Notes under the pieces: model-generated | What the model saw: only the letters and a program-made list of their open reading frames with translations | Database searches by the model: none | Told to the model about the DNA's origin: nothing | In this document: piece by piece, positions 9,271 to 18,391 of the stretch | How the letters are laid out: every line of letters starts with the position of its first letter | Numbering within the stretch: the first letter of the stretch is position 1 | Made by a program: the position numbers and the translations under genes | Assembly: GCF_005402965.1 (NCBI RefSeq) | Contig: NZ_BJCF01000008.1 | Coordinates: 1 to 64,000, forward strand | Length of the DNA stretch: 64,000 bases | Source: Dolichospermum planctonicum | GTDB lineage: Bacteria > Cyanobacteriota > Cyanobacteriia > Cyanobacteriales > Nostocaceae | Direction of reading: 5' to 3'

Positions 9271-10328
9271 GCGTTTACATCTCTATCACACTCAAAACCG
9301 CATTTCTCACATTTAAACACTCTTTGAGATAATGACAGTGATGATTTTTTTTCTCCACAACTGGAGCAAGTTTTACTACTGGGATAAAATCTATCCACAA
9401 CTACTAACTTACTGCCATATAGTTGAGTTTTGTATTCTAGCTGCCTCCTAAATTCATAAAAGCCCATATCAGCAATAGCTTTTGATAACTTACCATTTGC
9501 TAACATTCCAGACACATTCAAATCTTCTATCCCTATTACCGCGTGGTTTTTGCTGATATAAGTAGTGATTTTGTGTAATGTATCTTTTCTCATGTTAGCT
9601 ATTTTTTGGTGTAGTCTTGCTATTTTGATTTGGGATTTTATATAATTATTAGAACCGACTTTTTTATGCCGATTTAAATATTGCATTCTTGCCAGTTTAG
9701 ATTCATACTTTTTATAGCTTTTTAAGCCATCAAATACTTCTCCTGTTGATAACATTGCTAAATGATTTATACCTAAGTCAACTCCCACACACTCTTGTTT
9801 TTTAGGGTTTTGACTGGTTTCTACTTCTATTTTCCAAGATACAAACCACTTGTCAGCTTGTTTGCTAATTGTGACTGATTTGGGTTGATATCCAAAGGGG
9901 AGAACTTCATAAGTTTTTAGCCAACCAATGACAGGAACTTTTACTTTTTTCTGCTCAATGTGAATTGCACCATCTAAAGTAAAAGAATCATGTTTACCTT
10001 TTTTCTTGAATTTAGGAAATCCTGTGTTTTTCTTGAAAAAAGATTTAAAGGCCTCTGATAAATATCTTAATGCGTATTGAGGAGCGCATTTAGATACTTC
10101 ATAATACCATTGACATTGACTTTTAACTGATGCTACTAGCCATTTATGTAAATCTATGGCTGTAGGAAATTTAATTTTATCTTCAGGATTAAGTTTGTTA
10201 TGTATGATAACCTGTTGACACAATGCTAAACCTTGATTCCAAGCGTGTCTAGCTACTCCTGCGTGCTGTGCCAGTAGTAGTTTTTGTTGCTTGTTTACCT
10301 TGAGTTCTGTCTTGAATCCTAGTAGCAT
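9162..10328 (-). CDS. tnpB: RNA-guided endonuclease TnpB (IS200/IS605-type OrfB)
   Basis: A full-length 388-residue TnpB. It has the N-terminal helix-turn-helix/REC-like part, then the RuvC acidic triad: Asp184 in GVDLGIN, Glu268 in GIEDLNV, and Asp350 in CDRDVNAAIN. A four-cysteine zinc ribbon (Cys321, Cys324, Cys340, Cys343) sits between the last two. TnpB proteins are RuvC nucleases guided by an RNA from the element end. No TnpA transposase accompanies it, so this is an IS1341-like, non-autonomous arrangement. The reading frame is intact, and the catalytic residues suggest it is or recently was active. Exact element ends were not resolved. Confidence 0.93.
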   Translation of the reverse strand: MLLGFKTELKVNKQQKLLLAQHAGVARHAWNQGLALCQQVIIHNKLNPEDKIKFPTAIDLHKWLVASVKSQCQWYYEVSKCAPQYALRYLSEAFKSFFKKNTGFPKFKKKGKHDSFTLDGAIHIEQKKVKVPVIGWLKTYEVLPFGYQPKSVTISKQADKWFVSWKIEVETSQNPKKQECVGVDLGINHLAMLSTGEVFDGLKSYKKYESKLARMQYLNRHKKVGSNNYIKSQIKIARLHQKIANMRKDTLHKITTYISKNHAVIGIEDLNVSGMLANGKLSKAIADMGFYEFRRQLEYKTQLYGSKLVVVDRFYPSSKTCSSCGEKKSSLSLSQRVFKCEKCGFECDRDVNAAINLKQEAVRLTVLACGLDSADTSRMKQEEKADFC

Positions 10329-10664
10329 AAAGATATTTTACAACAAAATTCCAATATTGTTACCATAGAGGTGTGACTTTGCATAGAAAGCATAAGTGCT
10401 TAATTGTTATTAATTGTTAGCTTTTGAGTTACTGTTAATTAGCCTTCAATTCTAGAATAAAAATTCTGGGTTGCTCAGAAACAGGCAACGGGGAAGAGGG
10501 CAAGAATAATTGATCATCTTCTACCCATGTTCTCATGTTCCCATCTTCTGATGCTGTTTTCCTATCCTCATGTCGCTAAAATGAATACAAAAACATCCAT
10601 AACCCCAGAGGTACTAAAACCCCTGCTAGAGTATTGATCAAATCAGTTCAGGAGTTAATCATCC
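10329..10664. other. Intergenic region between tnpB and the Fe-S carrier gene
   Basis: 336 bp between divergent genes. The part next to tnpB (about 10329-10420) should hold the left end of the IS element. I see a short dyad (GCATAG...GCATAAG) but no secure boundary. The rest should carry the promoter of the downstream carrier gene; no gene is seen. Confidence 0.5.
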
Positions 10665-11021
10665 ATGACACAAGCCACTCAAACTCAACAACGCTCAATT
10701 CTGTTATCTGAAACTGCATTGCGTCAAGTTAAGTCTCTTCAAGACAAACAAGGAAAAGATTTATGTCTACGGGTGGGAGTTAGACAAGGTGGTTGTTCGG
10801 GAATGTCTTATATGATGGATTTTGAGGATATCAGCAAGATTACCCCCGATGATGAGGTTTTTGATTATGATGGCTTCAAAATTATCAGCGATCGCAAAAG
10901 TTTACTTTACCTTTATGGTCTCATGCTCGATTATAGCGATGCCATGATTGGTGGTGGTTTCCAATTCACTAACCCCAACGCTGTCCAAACTTGCGGTTGC
11001 GGTAAATCTTTCGGTGTGTAA
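10665..11021 (+). CDS. A-type iron-sulfur cluster carrier (SufA/IscA/ErpA family)
   Basis: A 118-residue HesB/IscA-family protein that binds and hands over Fe-S clusters or iron during cofactor assembly. The three conserved ligands are present: Cys44 in GGCSGM, and Cys110 and Cys112 in the C-terminal CGCG motif. It is full length and cytosolic. It stands alone on the plus strand, followed 82 bp later by a TPR gene across a heptameric repeat tract. Assignment to SufA versus the other A-type carriers is not possible from sequence alone. Confidence 0.9.
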   Translation: MTQATQTQQRSILLSETALRQVKSLQDKQGKDLCLRVGVRQGGCSGMSYMMDFEDISKITPDDEVFDYDGFKIISDRKSLLYLYGLMLDYSDAMIGGGFQFTNPNAVQTCGCGKSFGV

Positions 11022-11054
11022 TATTTAGACAGGTTTGTCAGTTATTGGTTGCTA

Positions 11055-11100
11055 ATAACAACTGACAACTGACAACTGACAACTGACAACTGACAACTAA
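11055..11100. repeat. Heptameric short tandem repeat (ACTGACA x about 6)
   Basis: Six nearly perfect AACTGAC units run up to 3 bp before the ATG of the TPR gene, so the repeat occupies its ribosome-binding region. Confidence 0.88.
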
Positions 11101-11103
11101 CAA

Positions 11104-11529
11104 ATGACTAATACAATTGATTCCCTATTTGATACAGGTTTAGAACGGTATAAAGCTGGAGAATCTGTAGAATCTCTAATTCCTGTATTTAAAGAGGTAT
11201 GCGATCGCTCTCCTAAAGCTAGTTCAGCTTGGATTTGTCTAGCTTGGTTATATCTCCTTGATAACAAGGGTTCACTGGCTTATAAAGCCGCCAATAAAGC
11301 GGTGAAACTTAATCCCCAAGACCCACAAGCAAGAATTAATCTCGCTTTAGCTATGCTGGAAACAGGTCAAAAAGGTTTGCGTGAACACATTGAGTTTGCA
11401 AAACAGTTAATATTTGTCAATGAAGAATGGCAAGAAGAAGTTAAAAATAGTATTGAAGATGGTTTCAGTAGAAAACCTGATTGGCAAAATTTAGCCAAAG
11501 TCAAAAAATGGTTATTTGAAGACAATTAA
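11104..11529 (+). CDS. TPR-repeat protein
   Basis: A 141-residue helical protein with tetratricopeptide-like repeats, for example the segment ASSAWICLAWLYLLDNKGS then AYKAANKAVKLNPQDPQARINLALAM (about 37-85). Proteins of this size act as protein-protein adaptors. Its partner is unknown. There is no signal peptide. It sits 44 bp upstream of a small membrane protein gene on the same strand, so the two may form a transcription unit. The ribosome-binding region is a heptamer repeat with no clear Shine-Dalgarno sequence. Confidence 0.78.
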   Translation: MTNTIDSLFDTGLERYKAGESVESLIPVFKEVCDRSPKASSAWICLAWLYLLDNKGSLAYKAANKAVKLNPQDPQARINLALAMLETGQKGLREHIEFAKQLIFVNEEWQEEVKNSIEDGFSRKPDWQNLAKVKKWLFEDN

Positions 11530-11573
11530 CTCTTTACTAATCACCAATCACCAATCACTAATTACCAATAAAA

Positions 11574-11825
11574 ATGAAAGACAAATTATTAAACTGGCTT
11601 AACTTCATCCTTGTTGCTGATGTTTTCCTTGTGATTTTAGGTTTCGCGTGGCTTGTTATTGCTGTGATTGGTGATGCTTCGGGAATCAACCTTGGTTTGG
11701 ATTTATGGCATAAACTGTGGATACCATTATTTAACCCTGCTATTGGCATCCTCATGGGAGGGGCTTTGCTGAGTGGTATTATTAGCTGGGTGTCTAAAAA
11801 ATTGACAAAAAATGAATTGTCCTAA
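11574..11825 (+). CDS. Small two-helix membrane protein
   Basis: An 83-residue hydrophobic protein with transmembrane segments at about 10-33 and 53-72 and a short basic C-terminus (SKKLTK). I do not recognise a named family with certainty; small proteins of this form are common in cyanobacteria. It follows the TPR gene on the same strand and may be co-transcribed with it. The upstream gap has a CAATCAC-type short repeat. Confidence 0.65.
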   Translation: MKDKLLNWLNFILVADVFLVILGFAWLVIAVIGDASGINLGLDLWHKLWIPLFNPAIGILMGGALLSGIISWVSKKLTKNELS

Positions 11826-12007
11826 TCTGCTAATCTGCCAAGTGCTATAAACTAGAAAAAAGAGATGAACTATGTTAGTGACAGAATTACCGTAACTTTA
11901 GGTCAAATTCGACCCTGGTCTGTAGCAAAAAAATCAAGTGATTTGCCATAGCAAGATTAGCTGCTAGTCATCAACTGTACTGCATTTAGTTTATATATAT
12001 AATTACA

Positions 12008-12031
12008 GCGGGCAAGATGCCCGCACCACAA
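12008..12031 (-). repeat. Dispersed palindromic repeat, copy 3 (reverse)
   Basis: Core GCGGGCAAGATGCCCGC plus ACCACAA is the exact reverse complement of the element at 91-114. It sits between convergent genes. The left flank CTGCATTTA...TATA is shared with the copy at 16617. Confidence 0.85.
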
Positions 12032-12089
12032 CAGCTTAGGACTGTTAATAATATAACTAAGTTAACATCAGCTATTGGTAAACTTACGA

Positions 12090-13010
12090 CTATTTAAGAA
12101 TCTGTGTTAATGCTGGTTGTAAGTTAGGATACTGATACTGAAAACCTGATGCTAAAGTCCGTTGGGGTAAGACTTGCTGCCCTTCTAATACCACTTTTGC
12201 CCCATCTCCTAACATCGCTTCTAAAGCAAAAGCAGGTACAGGTAACCAGGAAGGACGATTCATCACTTGACCCATAGTTGTGCTTAATTCTGTCATCCGC
12301 ACGGGATGGGGAGCAGTAGCATTATATACTCCGCTCATTGTGGGTTGGGTTAAAGCTTGGATAATTAAACTGACAATATCATCTAAATGAATCCAGGAAA
12401 ACCACTGACGACCACTACCAATGGGTCCACCAGCAAAGAGTTTAAAAGGGGTAATCATTTTCCCTAAAGCACCACCATTCCCTAAAACAATGCCTAAACG
12501 CAAAATCACTAAACGGACACCAGTATCTTTAACTTTCTCAGCTTCTTTTTCCCATTCTTTGCAGACTTGGGAGAGAAAATCTTGACCAGGGGGACTATTT
12601 TCATCAAAGGTTGCTGTTTCGCTAGTTCCGTAATAACCAATAGCAGAAGCATTAACTAATACAGTTGGTCGAGGATTGATTTTAGTTATGGCTGCGACAA
12701 TTTTCTCTGTACTCAGTTTGCGACTGTGGAGAAGTTCCTGTTTCCGTTCTGGTGTCCACCGTTCTTCCGCAATGGGTTCTCCGGCTAAATTCACTACTCC
12801 ATCACAACCTATTATAGCATCTTGCCACGAACCTGATACGGTGGGGGTATAGGCAATAATTTCTAAATTAGGAAAAGCTGAAGCCGGAAAAACCTTTTGG
12901 GCAGATGTGACATTCCGTGTTAATACAATTACTTTATGACCTTCGGTGTATAGTCTTTCTACTAGCCGACTACCCACAAATCCTGTTGCACCACTAATCG
13001 CTATTTTCAT
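12090..13010 (-). CDS. TIGR01777-family epimerase (extended SDR)
   Basis: A 306-residue NAD(P)-binding protein. It has the N-terminal Rossmann motif GATGFVG (7-13), the central segment VNASAIGYYG (active-site Ser/Tyr region), and the C-terminal DUF1731 region (about 255-303, with PAFALEAMLGDGA and LASGFQYQYP). In cyanobacteria and plants this family is annotated as a nucleoside-diphosphate-sugar epimerase or as cell-division inhibitor SulA, but the reaction is unproven. Start is the ATG at 13010. No co-directional partner is close: the P-type ATPase stop lies 115 bp upstream. Confidence 0.87.
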   Translation of the reverse strand: MKIAISGATGFVGSRLVERLYTEGHKVIVLTRNVTSAQKVFPASAFPNLEIIAYTPTVSGSWQDAIIGCDGVVNLAGEPIAEERWTPERKQELLHSRKLSTEKIVAAITKINPRPTVLVNASAIGYYGTSETATFDENSPPGQDFLSQVCKEWEKEAEKVKDTGVRLVILRLGIVLGNGGALGKMITPFKLFAGGPIGSGRQWFSWIHLDDIVSLIIQALTQPTMSGVYNATAPHPVRMTELSTTMGQVMNRPSWLPVPAFALEAMLGDGAKVVLEGQQVLPQRTLASGFQYQYPNLQPALTQILK

Positions 13011-13125
13011 TTTGCCTGTTTTTGATGAGAAATTACGCTAAAAACCTGGGAATTGAAGCCTCTAGAAAAGTTTGAGAATTTTGGTATCTTTTAATTTAAC
13101 GTCAATTGTGACTAGGCCACAGTGG

Positions 13126-15552
13126 CTATCGGTTTAGAGCCAACCTCCTTAAAAAAATTGAATTAGTGACAACACTGACAGAACTAAAGGCCATTAGTGC
13201 TGCTGCACTGGACGGACCAAGATTAAAACCCCAGCTAGGTAATAGTACACCAGCAGCTAAGGGAATACCTATTGTATTATAAGCAAAAGCCCAAAATAAA
13301 TTTTGGCGAATAGTATTAAAAGTCGCTCGACTGAGGTGAATGGCTTTGACAACATCAATCAGAGAATTTCGCATTAAAATAATTTCGGCGGTTTCCATAG
13401 CGACATCTGTGCCAGAATGTAAAGCGATGCCTACATCGGCCTGTGATAAAGCTGGAGCGTCATTAATACCGTCTCCGACCATAGCGACGAATGATTTGCT
13501 TTTCCCAGACTGAAGAGATTGAATCATAGCAGCTTTTTGGGCTGGCGGGATACCTGCTATGATATCAGTGTTATTTATTCCTAGTTGTTTAGCGATCGCC
13601 GTAGCTGCTTCCATTCTATCACCACTAAGCAACATTACCCGCAAACCCATCTGATGTAATTTATCTACTGCGGTTTGAGCATCTGGTCTGAGGGTATCAC
13701 TCACAGCAATTAATCCGGTTAAAATCCCATCTACAGCCACACCTATGACAGTTTTTCCCGCTTTGGCTAATTTATTTCCCTGTTGTTGTGCTGTTTCGTT
13801 AATATCAATTTGGTGATAATTAAACCATTCCCAGTTACCTAAAAGCACATTTTTACCCTCCACAACAGCGGACACACCCATACCAGGTTCAGTATGGAAG
13901 TCTACAGCATTGGGAATGCTTAAATATTGGCGTTTGGCCTCTTCTTGGATGGCTGTAGCTAGGGGATGATAAGTGCCGCTTTCTACCGCCGCTGCTAGTT
14001 GAATTAATGATATTTCTAAAGCTGATTCGGTAATGGATATACAATCTGTCACCGTGGGTTTACCTGTGGTGAGAGTTCCGGTTTTATCAAAAACTATAGT
14101 GTCTAATTTATGAACTTTTTCTAAAACATCACCACCTTTAATTAATAATCCCCTTTCTGCACCTACACCAGTACCCACCAGAATAGCTGTGGGGGTAGCT
14201 AGTCCTAAAGCACAGGGACAAGCAACTACCATGACAGCGATCGCTAATTTTAAACTAATTAATAGTGAATAATACTCAGTATGGGGGACTAAATGCTGGG
14301 GATGATGTCCCATATTGTGAGCCATTTCCATTGTCCCAGACATGGTAACATCTGGCCATAAGTGAGTTCCCCACAAATACCAAAATCCAAAGGTGAAAAA
14401 AGCCGCTGCTAAGACACCGTAGGTAAAATAACCAGCCACCGTATCCGCTAATTTCTGCACTGGAGCTTTACGAGTTTGGGCCGCTTCTACTAAAGCCACG
14501 ATTTGGGCTAGAGTAGTATCATCACCTGTGCGGGTGGCTTGAATAGCGATCGCTCCTGACTGATTTAAAGTTCCCCCAGTGACAATATCTCCTGGTTGTT
14601 TAATTACGGGTACTGATTCCCCGGTTAACATTGATTCATCTATGGTAGTTTGTCCAAAACGAACCTCACCATCAACGGGAATTTTATCACCTGGTAGCAC
14701 CTGTAACCATTCACCTACCCGCACCTGTTCCGCCGGAATTTCGATAATATTTGCACCAGCAATTAATTTTTCTGGTTCTGGGTTAATAATTAACCGGGCT
14801 GTTTGCGGAGAAAGGGCTAATAATTGGCGAAATGCTTTAGCCGCGCGGAGTCTAGCTTGTTTTTCTAAGGTTCTCCCCAAAAGAATAAAACCTAGCATCA
14901 TTACTGGTTCATCAAAAAAGCATTCCCAACCCATTTGGGGAAACAATAGAGCTACTAAACTGGCAATATAAGCTGTAAGCGTTCCCAAACCAATCAGGGT
15001 ATTCATATTGGGCGCACCCCGTCGCCAACCTAACCAGCCTTCCACTAAAATTGGTCTACCAGGAATAATAATTGCTATGGTAGCTAGTCCACAATGAAAC
15101 CAGATGTTATTTAAAATAGGTAAAATTGCACCAATATTACCAAAATGGCCAATTCCTGATAAAAATAGTAACAAGCCAGCCACTACTAACTGTCTAATTA
15201 TAGACTGCATTTCTTGGCGCTGTCTTGAGGCGGGGTTGGGGGAAACAGCAGATTGATCACCAGCACTTTTAGCTGTACGTAGTTGACTGGGAAATCCTGT
15301 GGCTGTTAACCCCTGAATCAGTGTATCTGCATCTACAGCACCAGGTTCTATTTCTACTACTGCAACTTCCGTTGTTAAGTTAACACAGACGCTTTTAACT
15401 CCTAGATGCTGAATAAGCTGTTTTTCTACTGCATTAACGCATCCACCACACTTCATCCCCCCAACGTCTAAAATAATTTTCTCGCTAGTTAGTATTTTTT
15501 GGGAGGGAGTAGATTCCAGGACCAGTAGTTCAGTTTTTGGGGTTAGTTGCAT
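13126..15552 (-). CDS. Copper-type P1B ATPase
   Basis: An 808-residue heavy-metal ATPase. It has an N-terminal metal-binding domain (GMKCGGC, Cys35/Cys38), eight membrane spans, the actuator TGES (310-313), the intramembrane CPC (445-447) characteristic of Cu(I) pumps, the phosphorylated Asp489 in DKTGT, an HP motif, and the GDGINDAP hinge. It is of the CtaA/PacS type that moves Cu(I) across the cytoplasmic or thylakoid membrane to supply plastocyanin and cytochrome oxidase. Which of the two cannot be fixed here. The loop after the fifth span is unusually Met/His-rich (residues 404-424, including MGHHPQH). No copper chaperone or regulator gene lies next to it. Confidence 0.9.
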   Translation of the reverse strand: MQLTPKTELLVLESTPSQKILTSEKIILDVGGMKCGGCVNAVEKQLIQHLGVKSVCVNLTTEVAVVEIEPGAVDADTLIQGLTATGFPSQLRTAKSAGDQSAVSPNPASRQRQEMQSIIRQLVVAGLLLFLSGIGHFGNIGAILPILNNIWFHCGLATIAIIIPGRPILVEGWLGWRRGAPNMNTLIGLGTLTAYIASLVALLFPQMGWECFFDEPVMMLGFILLGRTLEKQARLRAAKAFRQLLALSPQTARLIINPEPEKLIAGANIIEIPAEQVRVGEWLQVLPGDKIPVDGEVRFGQTTIDESMLTGESVPVIKQPGDIVTGGTLNQSGAIAIQATRTGDDTTLAQIVALVEAAQTRKAPVQKLADTVAGYFTYGVLAAAFFTFGFWYLWGTHLWPDVTMSGTMEMAHNMGHHPQHLVPHTEYYSLLISLKLAIAVMVVACPCALGLATPTAILVGTGVGAERGLLIKGGDVLEKVHKLDTIVFDKTGTLTTGKPTVTDCISITESALEISLIQLAAAVESGTYHPLATAIQEEAKRQYLSIPNAVDFHTEPGMGVSAVVEGKNVLLGNWEWFNYHQIDINETAQQQGNKLAKAGKTVIGVAVDGILTGLIAVSDTLRPDAQTAVDKLHQMGLRVMLLSGDRMEAATAIAKQLGINNTDIIAGIPPAQKAAMIQSLQSGKSKSFVAMVGDGINDAPALSQADVGIALHSGTDVAMETAEIILMRNSLIDVVKAIHLSRATFNTIRQNLFWAFAYNTIGIPLAAGVLLPSWGFNLGPSSAAALMAFSSVSVVTNSIFLRRLALNR

Positions 15553-15908
15553 GATAGGTTTTTACATTCACTCTTCTGGGTTCGACACTTCACAACCAGT
15601 GTCTCTACCTTGAGATTAGGCGAAAATCTGCACTTCAGGCGAGGGAAAAAATATTAAGTTTTTTTATATCCTAACTTCTCGACAAAAATCCCCAAAATAT
15701 CTTCATCCCAAACATCATAGTTTTGTCCTGGTAGTGTAAATTATAGCCGTTAACTGTAATGGCAACATCAAAATCAGGCTTTTCCAAAAATAATTTATTT
15801 CCCAATCTGATACTACACTAAAATACCCCATACTCATCATTAGCAGGATGAGTAAGTGCTTATGTTTATGTTTGAGAATTTGCATATCAATTTACTTGAT
15901 AAAAAATC
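15553..15908. other. Intergenic region upstream of the P-type ATPase
   Basis: 356 bp with no convincing gene. It should hold the ATPase promoter. A stem TACTCATC/GATGAGTA (15831-15838 with 15847-15854) lies downstream of the TM2 gene and may be its terminator, though no strong T-run follows. Confidence 0.4.
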
Positions 15909-16184
15909 CTAAAACCAACCTTGTTTATTTACAAAGTAGGTATTAATAAATTCTTCATGAGGTTTATTTAAGTAAATCATGGCTTCAATCAAACCGACCA
16001 GTTGCATTATTATTAATGTAAATCCATAGGTAAGGGAGCCACCAACAACGGAAATTACCAACATAATAAAACCTTCTGATGTGTAACCAAGAATAAATTT
16101 ATGCAAACCAAAACCACCAAAAACAATTCCCGCATAACCAGCTAACAGTTGTTTTGTAGCATAGGAAGGGTTAACATTAGTCAT
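15909..16184 (-). CDS. TM2-domain membrane protein
   Basis: A 91-residue protein with two transmembrane helices joined by a short loop: FGGFGLHKFILGYTSEG, then the Gly-rich second helix. This is the TM2 domain. The G-x-HKFYLG-like motif is characteristic. The function of bacterial TM2 proteins is unknown. Start is the ATG at 16184, with an AAGGAG-like sequence just upstream on the minus strand (GAAGGAGAA). Confidence 0.85.
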   Translation of the reverse strand: MTNVNPSYATKQLLAGYAGIVFGGFGLHKFILGYTSEGFIMLVISVVGGSLTYGFTLIIMQLVGLIEAMIYLNKPHEEFINTYFVNKQGWF

Positions 16185-16740
16185 ATTTAGCTATTCTCCT
16201 TCATGTCTAAATTATAAAATTTACGGAATTGATCATTGATAATTAGATAATTACTTTTTTAAACATGACTCCTGTATGATTCAAATAATCATAAAATATA
16301 GCAAATTTGGCAAAAAATAAATATTGCCTTATCATATCACATTTACCAATACCCGGCAATGATTAACCTTGAAAAAAGTATTGCTAGGACGATATAGATT
16401 TTTATACCTATCTATTTTTGTCAGATCCGGATGATTTTTGAACAAGCAGTTAAGGACTTAATTTCTTATTCCTTTATATCCTCAAGTGGTTAGTTTTTAC
16501 CTCATCCTTAATACCAAATTAAGATGAAGTTGTACGAGTGATTATTATTCTGTGCATCTGCATATAAAATTCGTATTATCCCTGACTAAGCTGTTCTGCA
16601 TTTAAGTATAATCATAGCGGGCAAGATGCCCGCACCACAAGATTTAGCCATATTAGGATTGTACAATTTAGCCGCGTCATAGCTTAGGAAGGATTATTGA
16701 TAACTTCATGAATTGTCTTTACCTATTATCTGACATTCAC
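16185..16740. other. 556-bp intergenic region with one dispersed repeat
   Basis: Between the TM2 gene and the CPBP protease gene I see no supported coding sequence. It contains a dispersed palindromic repeat at 16617-16640. The half next to the TM2 start is very AT-rich and is the likely promoter region. Confidence 0.5.
16617..16640 (-). repeat. Dispersed palindromic repeat, copy 4 (reverse)
   Basis: Identical to 12008-12031, including a shared left flank (CTGCATTTA...AGTATAAT), so the repeat unit probably exceeds the 24-bp core. Confidence 0.85.
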
Positions 16741-18267
16741 TTAGTTATTACTACCTAGAATAAACAAACTGATTAATGTGCCGCTATTCCAAAGACTATG
16801 GAGGAACATGGAGGCTAATAAGTTGCGTGTTCTCGTGTAAACTACTCCCAATACTATTCCCAATGCTGTCAACGGTAGTATTTCTGATAAACTGAGGTGA
16901 GCAGCAGCAAATAACAGTGCGCTGGTGAAAATTGCCCCCCATACGGAAGTATAGCGCGTCATAGATGGTAATAAAAACCCGCGAAATAGAAATTCTTCAA
17001 AAACCGGTGCTGCTATAGCTGCGGTAAAGAAAAATATCCCCAATGCAGTATGATCTCGACTTTCTAGCGCCATTTGCAATAGTGGGTTACTTCCCCCCTG
17101 TCCTTGCCATAATTTTTGGTTAATTAACGATACGATAACGACAATGGGTAAAGCTGTACAATATCCACCTATTCCCCACCAAAACCAATTACTAAAGAAA
17201 TTAAAGCGAAACCAGTTGGGAGGAAGGGGGAAAAAACGCTTGATAGAAAAATACAGCACTGACAAACAACCTAAAGCAACTAACACATAACTGACTAAAA
17301 CTGTCAAAGCTTCAACTCTTACATTACCTGTACCACGGGGAATAGGCAAAATAGATAATAATTCTGGTATAAATAATTGCCCCATTAAAAAGAAACCAAG
17401 GACAAAAACCTGAATAATTATTTCCCAATTCCAAGGAGTTGACCAAAGTAAATCACCATTTCTAGCTAATAGGGATTCTCGACCTTTGAGTAAGCGTTGA
17501 GTCAATAAGAAAATGAGCAGAATTGTCCCTATTAAAGCTGTTAAGCTGGGAATAGTCGCAATTATTCCTAATTTGAACAACGCTTGGGTTGCAGCCTCTT
17601 GTTGGGCAATTTCTAAAGCTGATAACGCTTCTTGACGTTGTTGAAGTCTATATAATTGCACTAAGGCTGTATCCCGAAACCAACCATTGAGGTTTTGTTG
17701 AATCAGTTTTTCAGCTTTGGGGAATAAACGCGGAGGTTTACTCCACATTCCGGTTAATGTTTCAGCGGTTTCTGGATATTTGGGGTTAATATCTGAGTAT
17801 TGCTGTAGATTACTCCAGGTTTTGATAGCTTTATCTGTTTCTTGTTCCTGTGCTTGCAAAATTCCCAGTCGTAAGTCTACTTCCGCTAACAATTTCTCCT
17901 CTTCCTGGATTAAGTTTTGTAAACTTTTCTCTTCTGCGGAAATAGAAGTAGTTACTGAAAATTGGAGTTTCGTTAACTTCTTTTTAGTTACCTGTAAACT
18001 AGTTTTGATAGATTCACTAGCTTCTTGATATTGCTTGGTCGCGCTTTCTAAGGGATTTTCGCCAATAATAGATTCCTGAATTGTTTGAATGCTATGATCA
18101 CTACTATCTTCTGGTTGCCATGCTTGGGCCTGTAAAACTATATTAGTCTGGTACAATTCTAGACGACTTTGGAATTGAGGTTTTTGCCAGCTACTTAATA
18201 AAGATAAACCTGACAACATAATCACTAATAGCGTTAGCACTATTAACAGCAACCGCTTAATTGTCAT
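16741..18267 (-). CDS. CPBP-family intramembrane metalloprotease with long N-terminal region
   Basis: A 508-residue protein. The C-terminal half is a CPBP (Abi/CAAX-protease-like) membrane domain with the EEFLFRG motif, a downstream FAAAHL motif and the HSLWN motif, which together supply the glutamate/histidine active site. The N-terminal part has one membrane anchor (about 7-26), then a Gln/Glu-rich helical, coiled-coil-like stretch to about 225. Such proteins are proposed intramembrane endopeptidases, and substrates in cyanobacteria are unknown. The large extracytoplasmic N-terminal domain is typical of a cyanobacterial subgroup. Monocistronic. Confidence 0.87.
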   Translation of the reverse strand: MTIKRLLLIVLTLLVIMLSGLSLLSSWQKPQFQSRLELYQTNIVLQAQAWQPEDSSDHSIQTIQESIIGENPLESATKQYQEASESIKTSLQVTKKKLTKLQFSVTTSISAEEKSLQNLIQEEEKLLAEVDLRLGILQAQEQETDKAIKTWSNLQQYSDINPKYPETAETLTGMWSKPPRLFPKAEKLIQQNLNGWFRDTALVQLYRLQQRQEALSALEIAQQEAATQALFKLGIIATIPSLTALIGTILLIFLLTQRLLKGRESLLARNGDLLWSTPWNWEIIIQVFVLGFFLMGQLFIPELLSILPIPRGTGNVRVEALTVLVSYVLVALGCLSVLYFSIKRFFPLPPNWFRFNFFSNWFWWGIGGYCTALPIVVIVSLINQKLWQGQGGSNPLLQMALESRDHTALGIFFFTAAIAAPVFEEFLFRGFLLPSMTRYTSVWGAIFTSALLFAAAHLSLSEILPLTALGIVLGVVYTRTRNLLASMFLHSLWNSGTLISLFILGSNN

Positions 18268-18332
18268 CTATTCCCCTTTGAATATGCAGGTACAAGGTGT
18301 ATTATAAGCTAGTACCGCAGGGTGGAGTTAAT

Positions 18333-18370
18333 TTTTTTTAACGAACCACAGAGAACACAGAGAACACAGA
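18333..18370 (+). repeat. Left arm of a 38-bp inverted repeat around a TPR gene
   Basis: The arm begins with a T-run, then AACGAACCACAGAGAACACA and a second GAGAACACAGA. It matches the reverse complement of 19119-19156 with a single mismatch. The two arms enclose the TPR gene at 18392-19012. ACCACAGAGAACACAGAG-type sequences are themselves a common dispersed repeat in cyanobacteria. Confidence 0.85.
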
Positions 18371-18391
18371 AGAAGAAAATTACTTATTAAT

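Noticed and set aside
11055-11100. Possible CRISPR-like array
   Set aside because: Perfect 7-nt tandem units without spacers; this is a short tandem repeat. The 149-bp repeats at 1-329 also have no spacers.
15580-15640. GGTTCGA-like stretch suggesting a tRNA T-loop
   Set aside because: No matching acceptor, D or anticodon stems around it.
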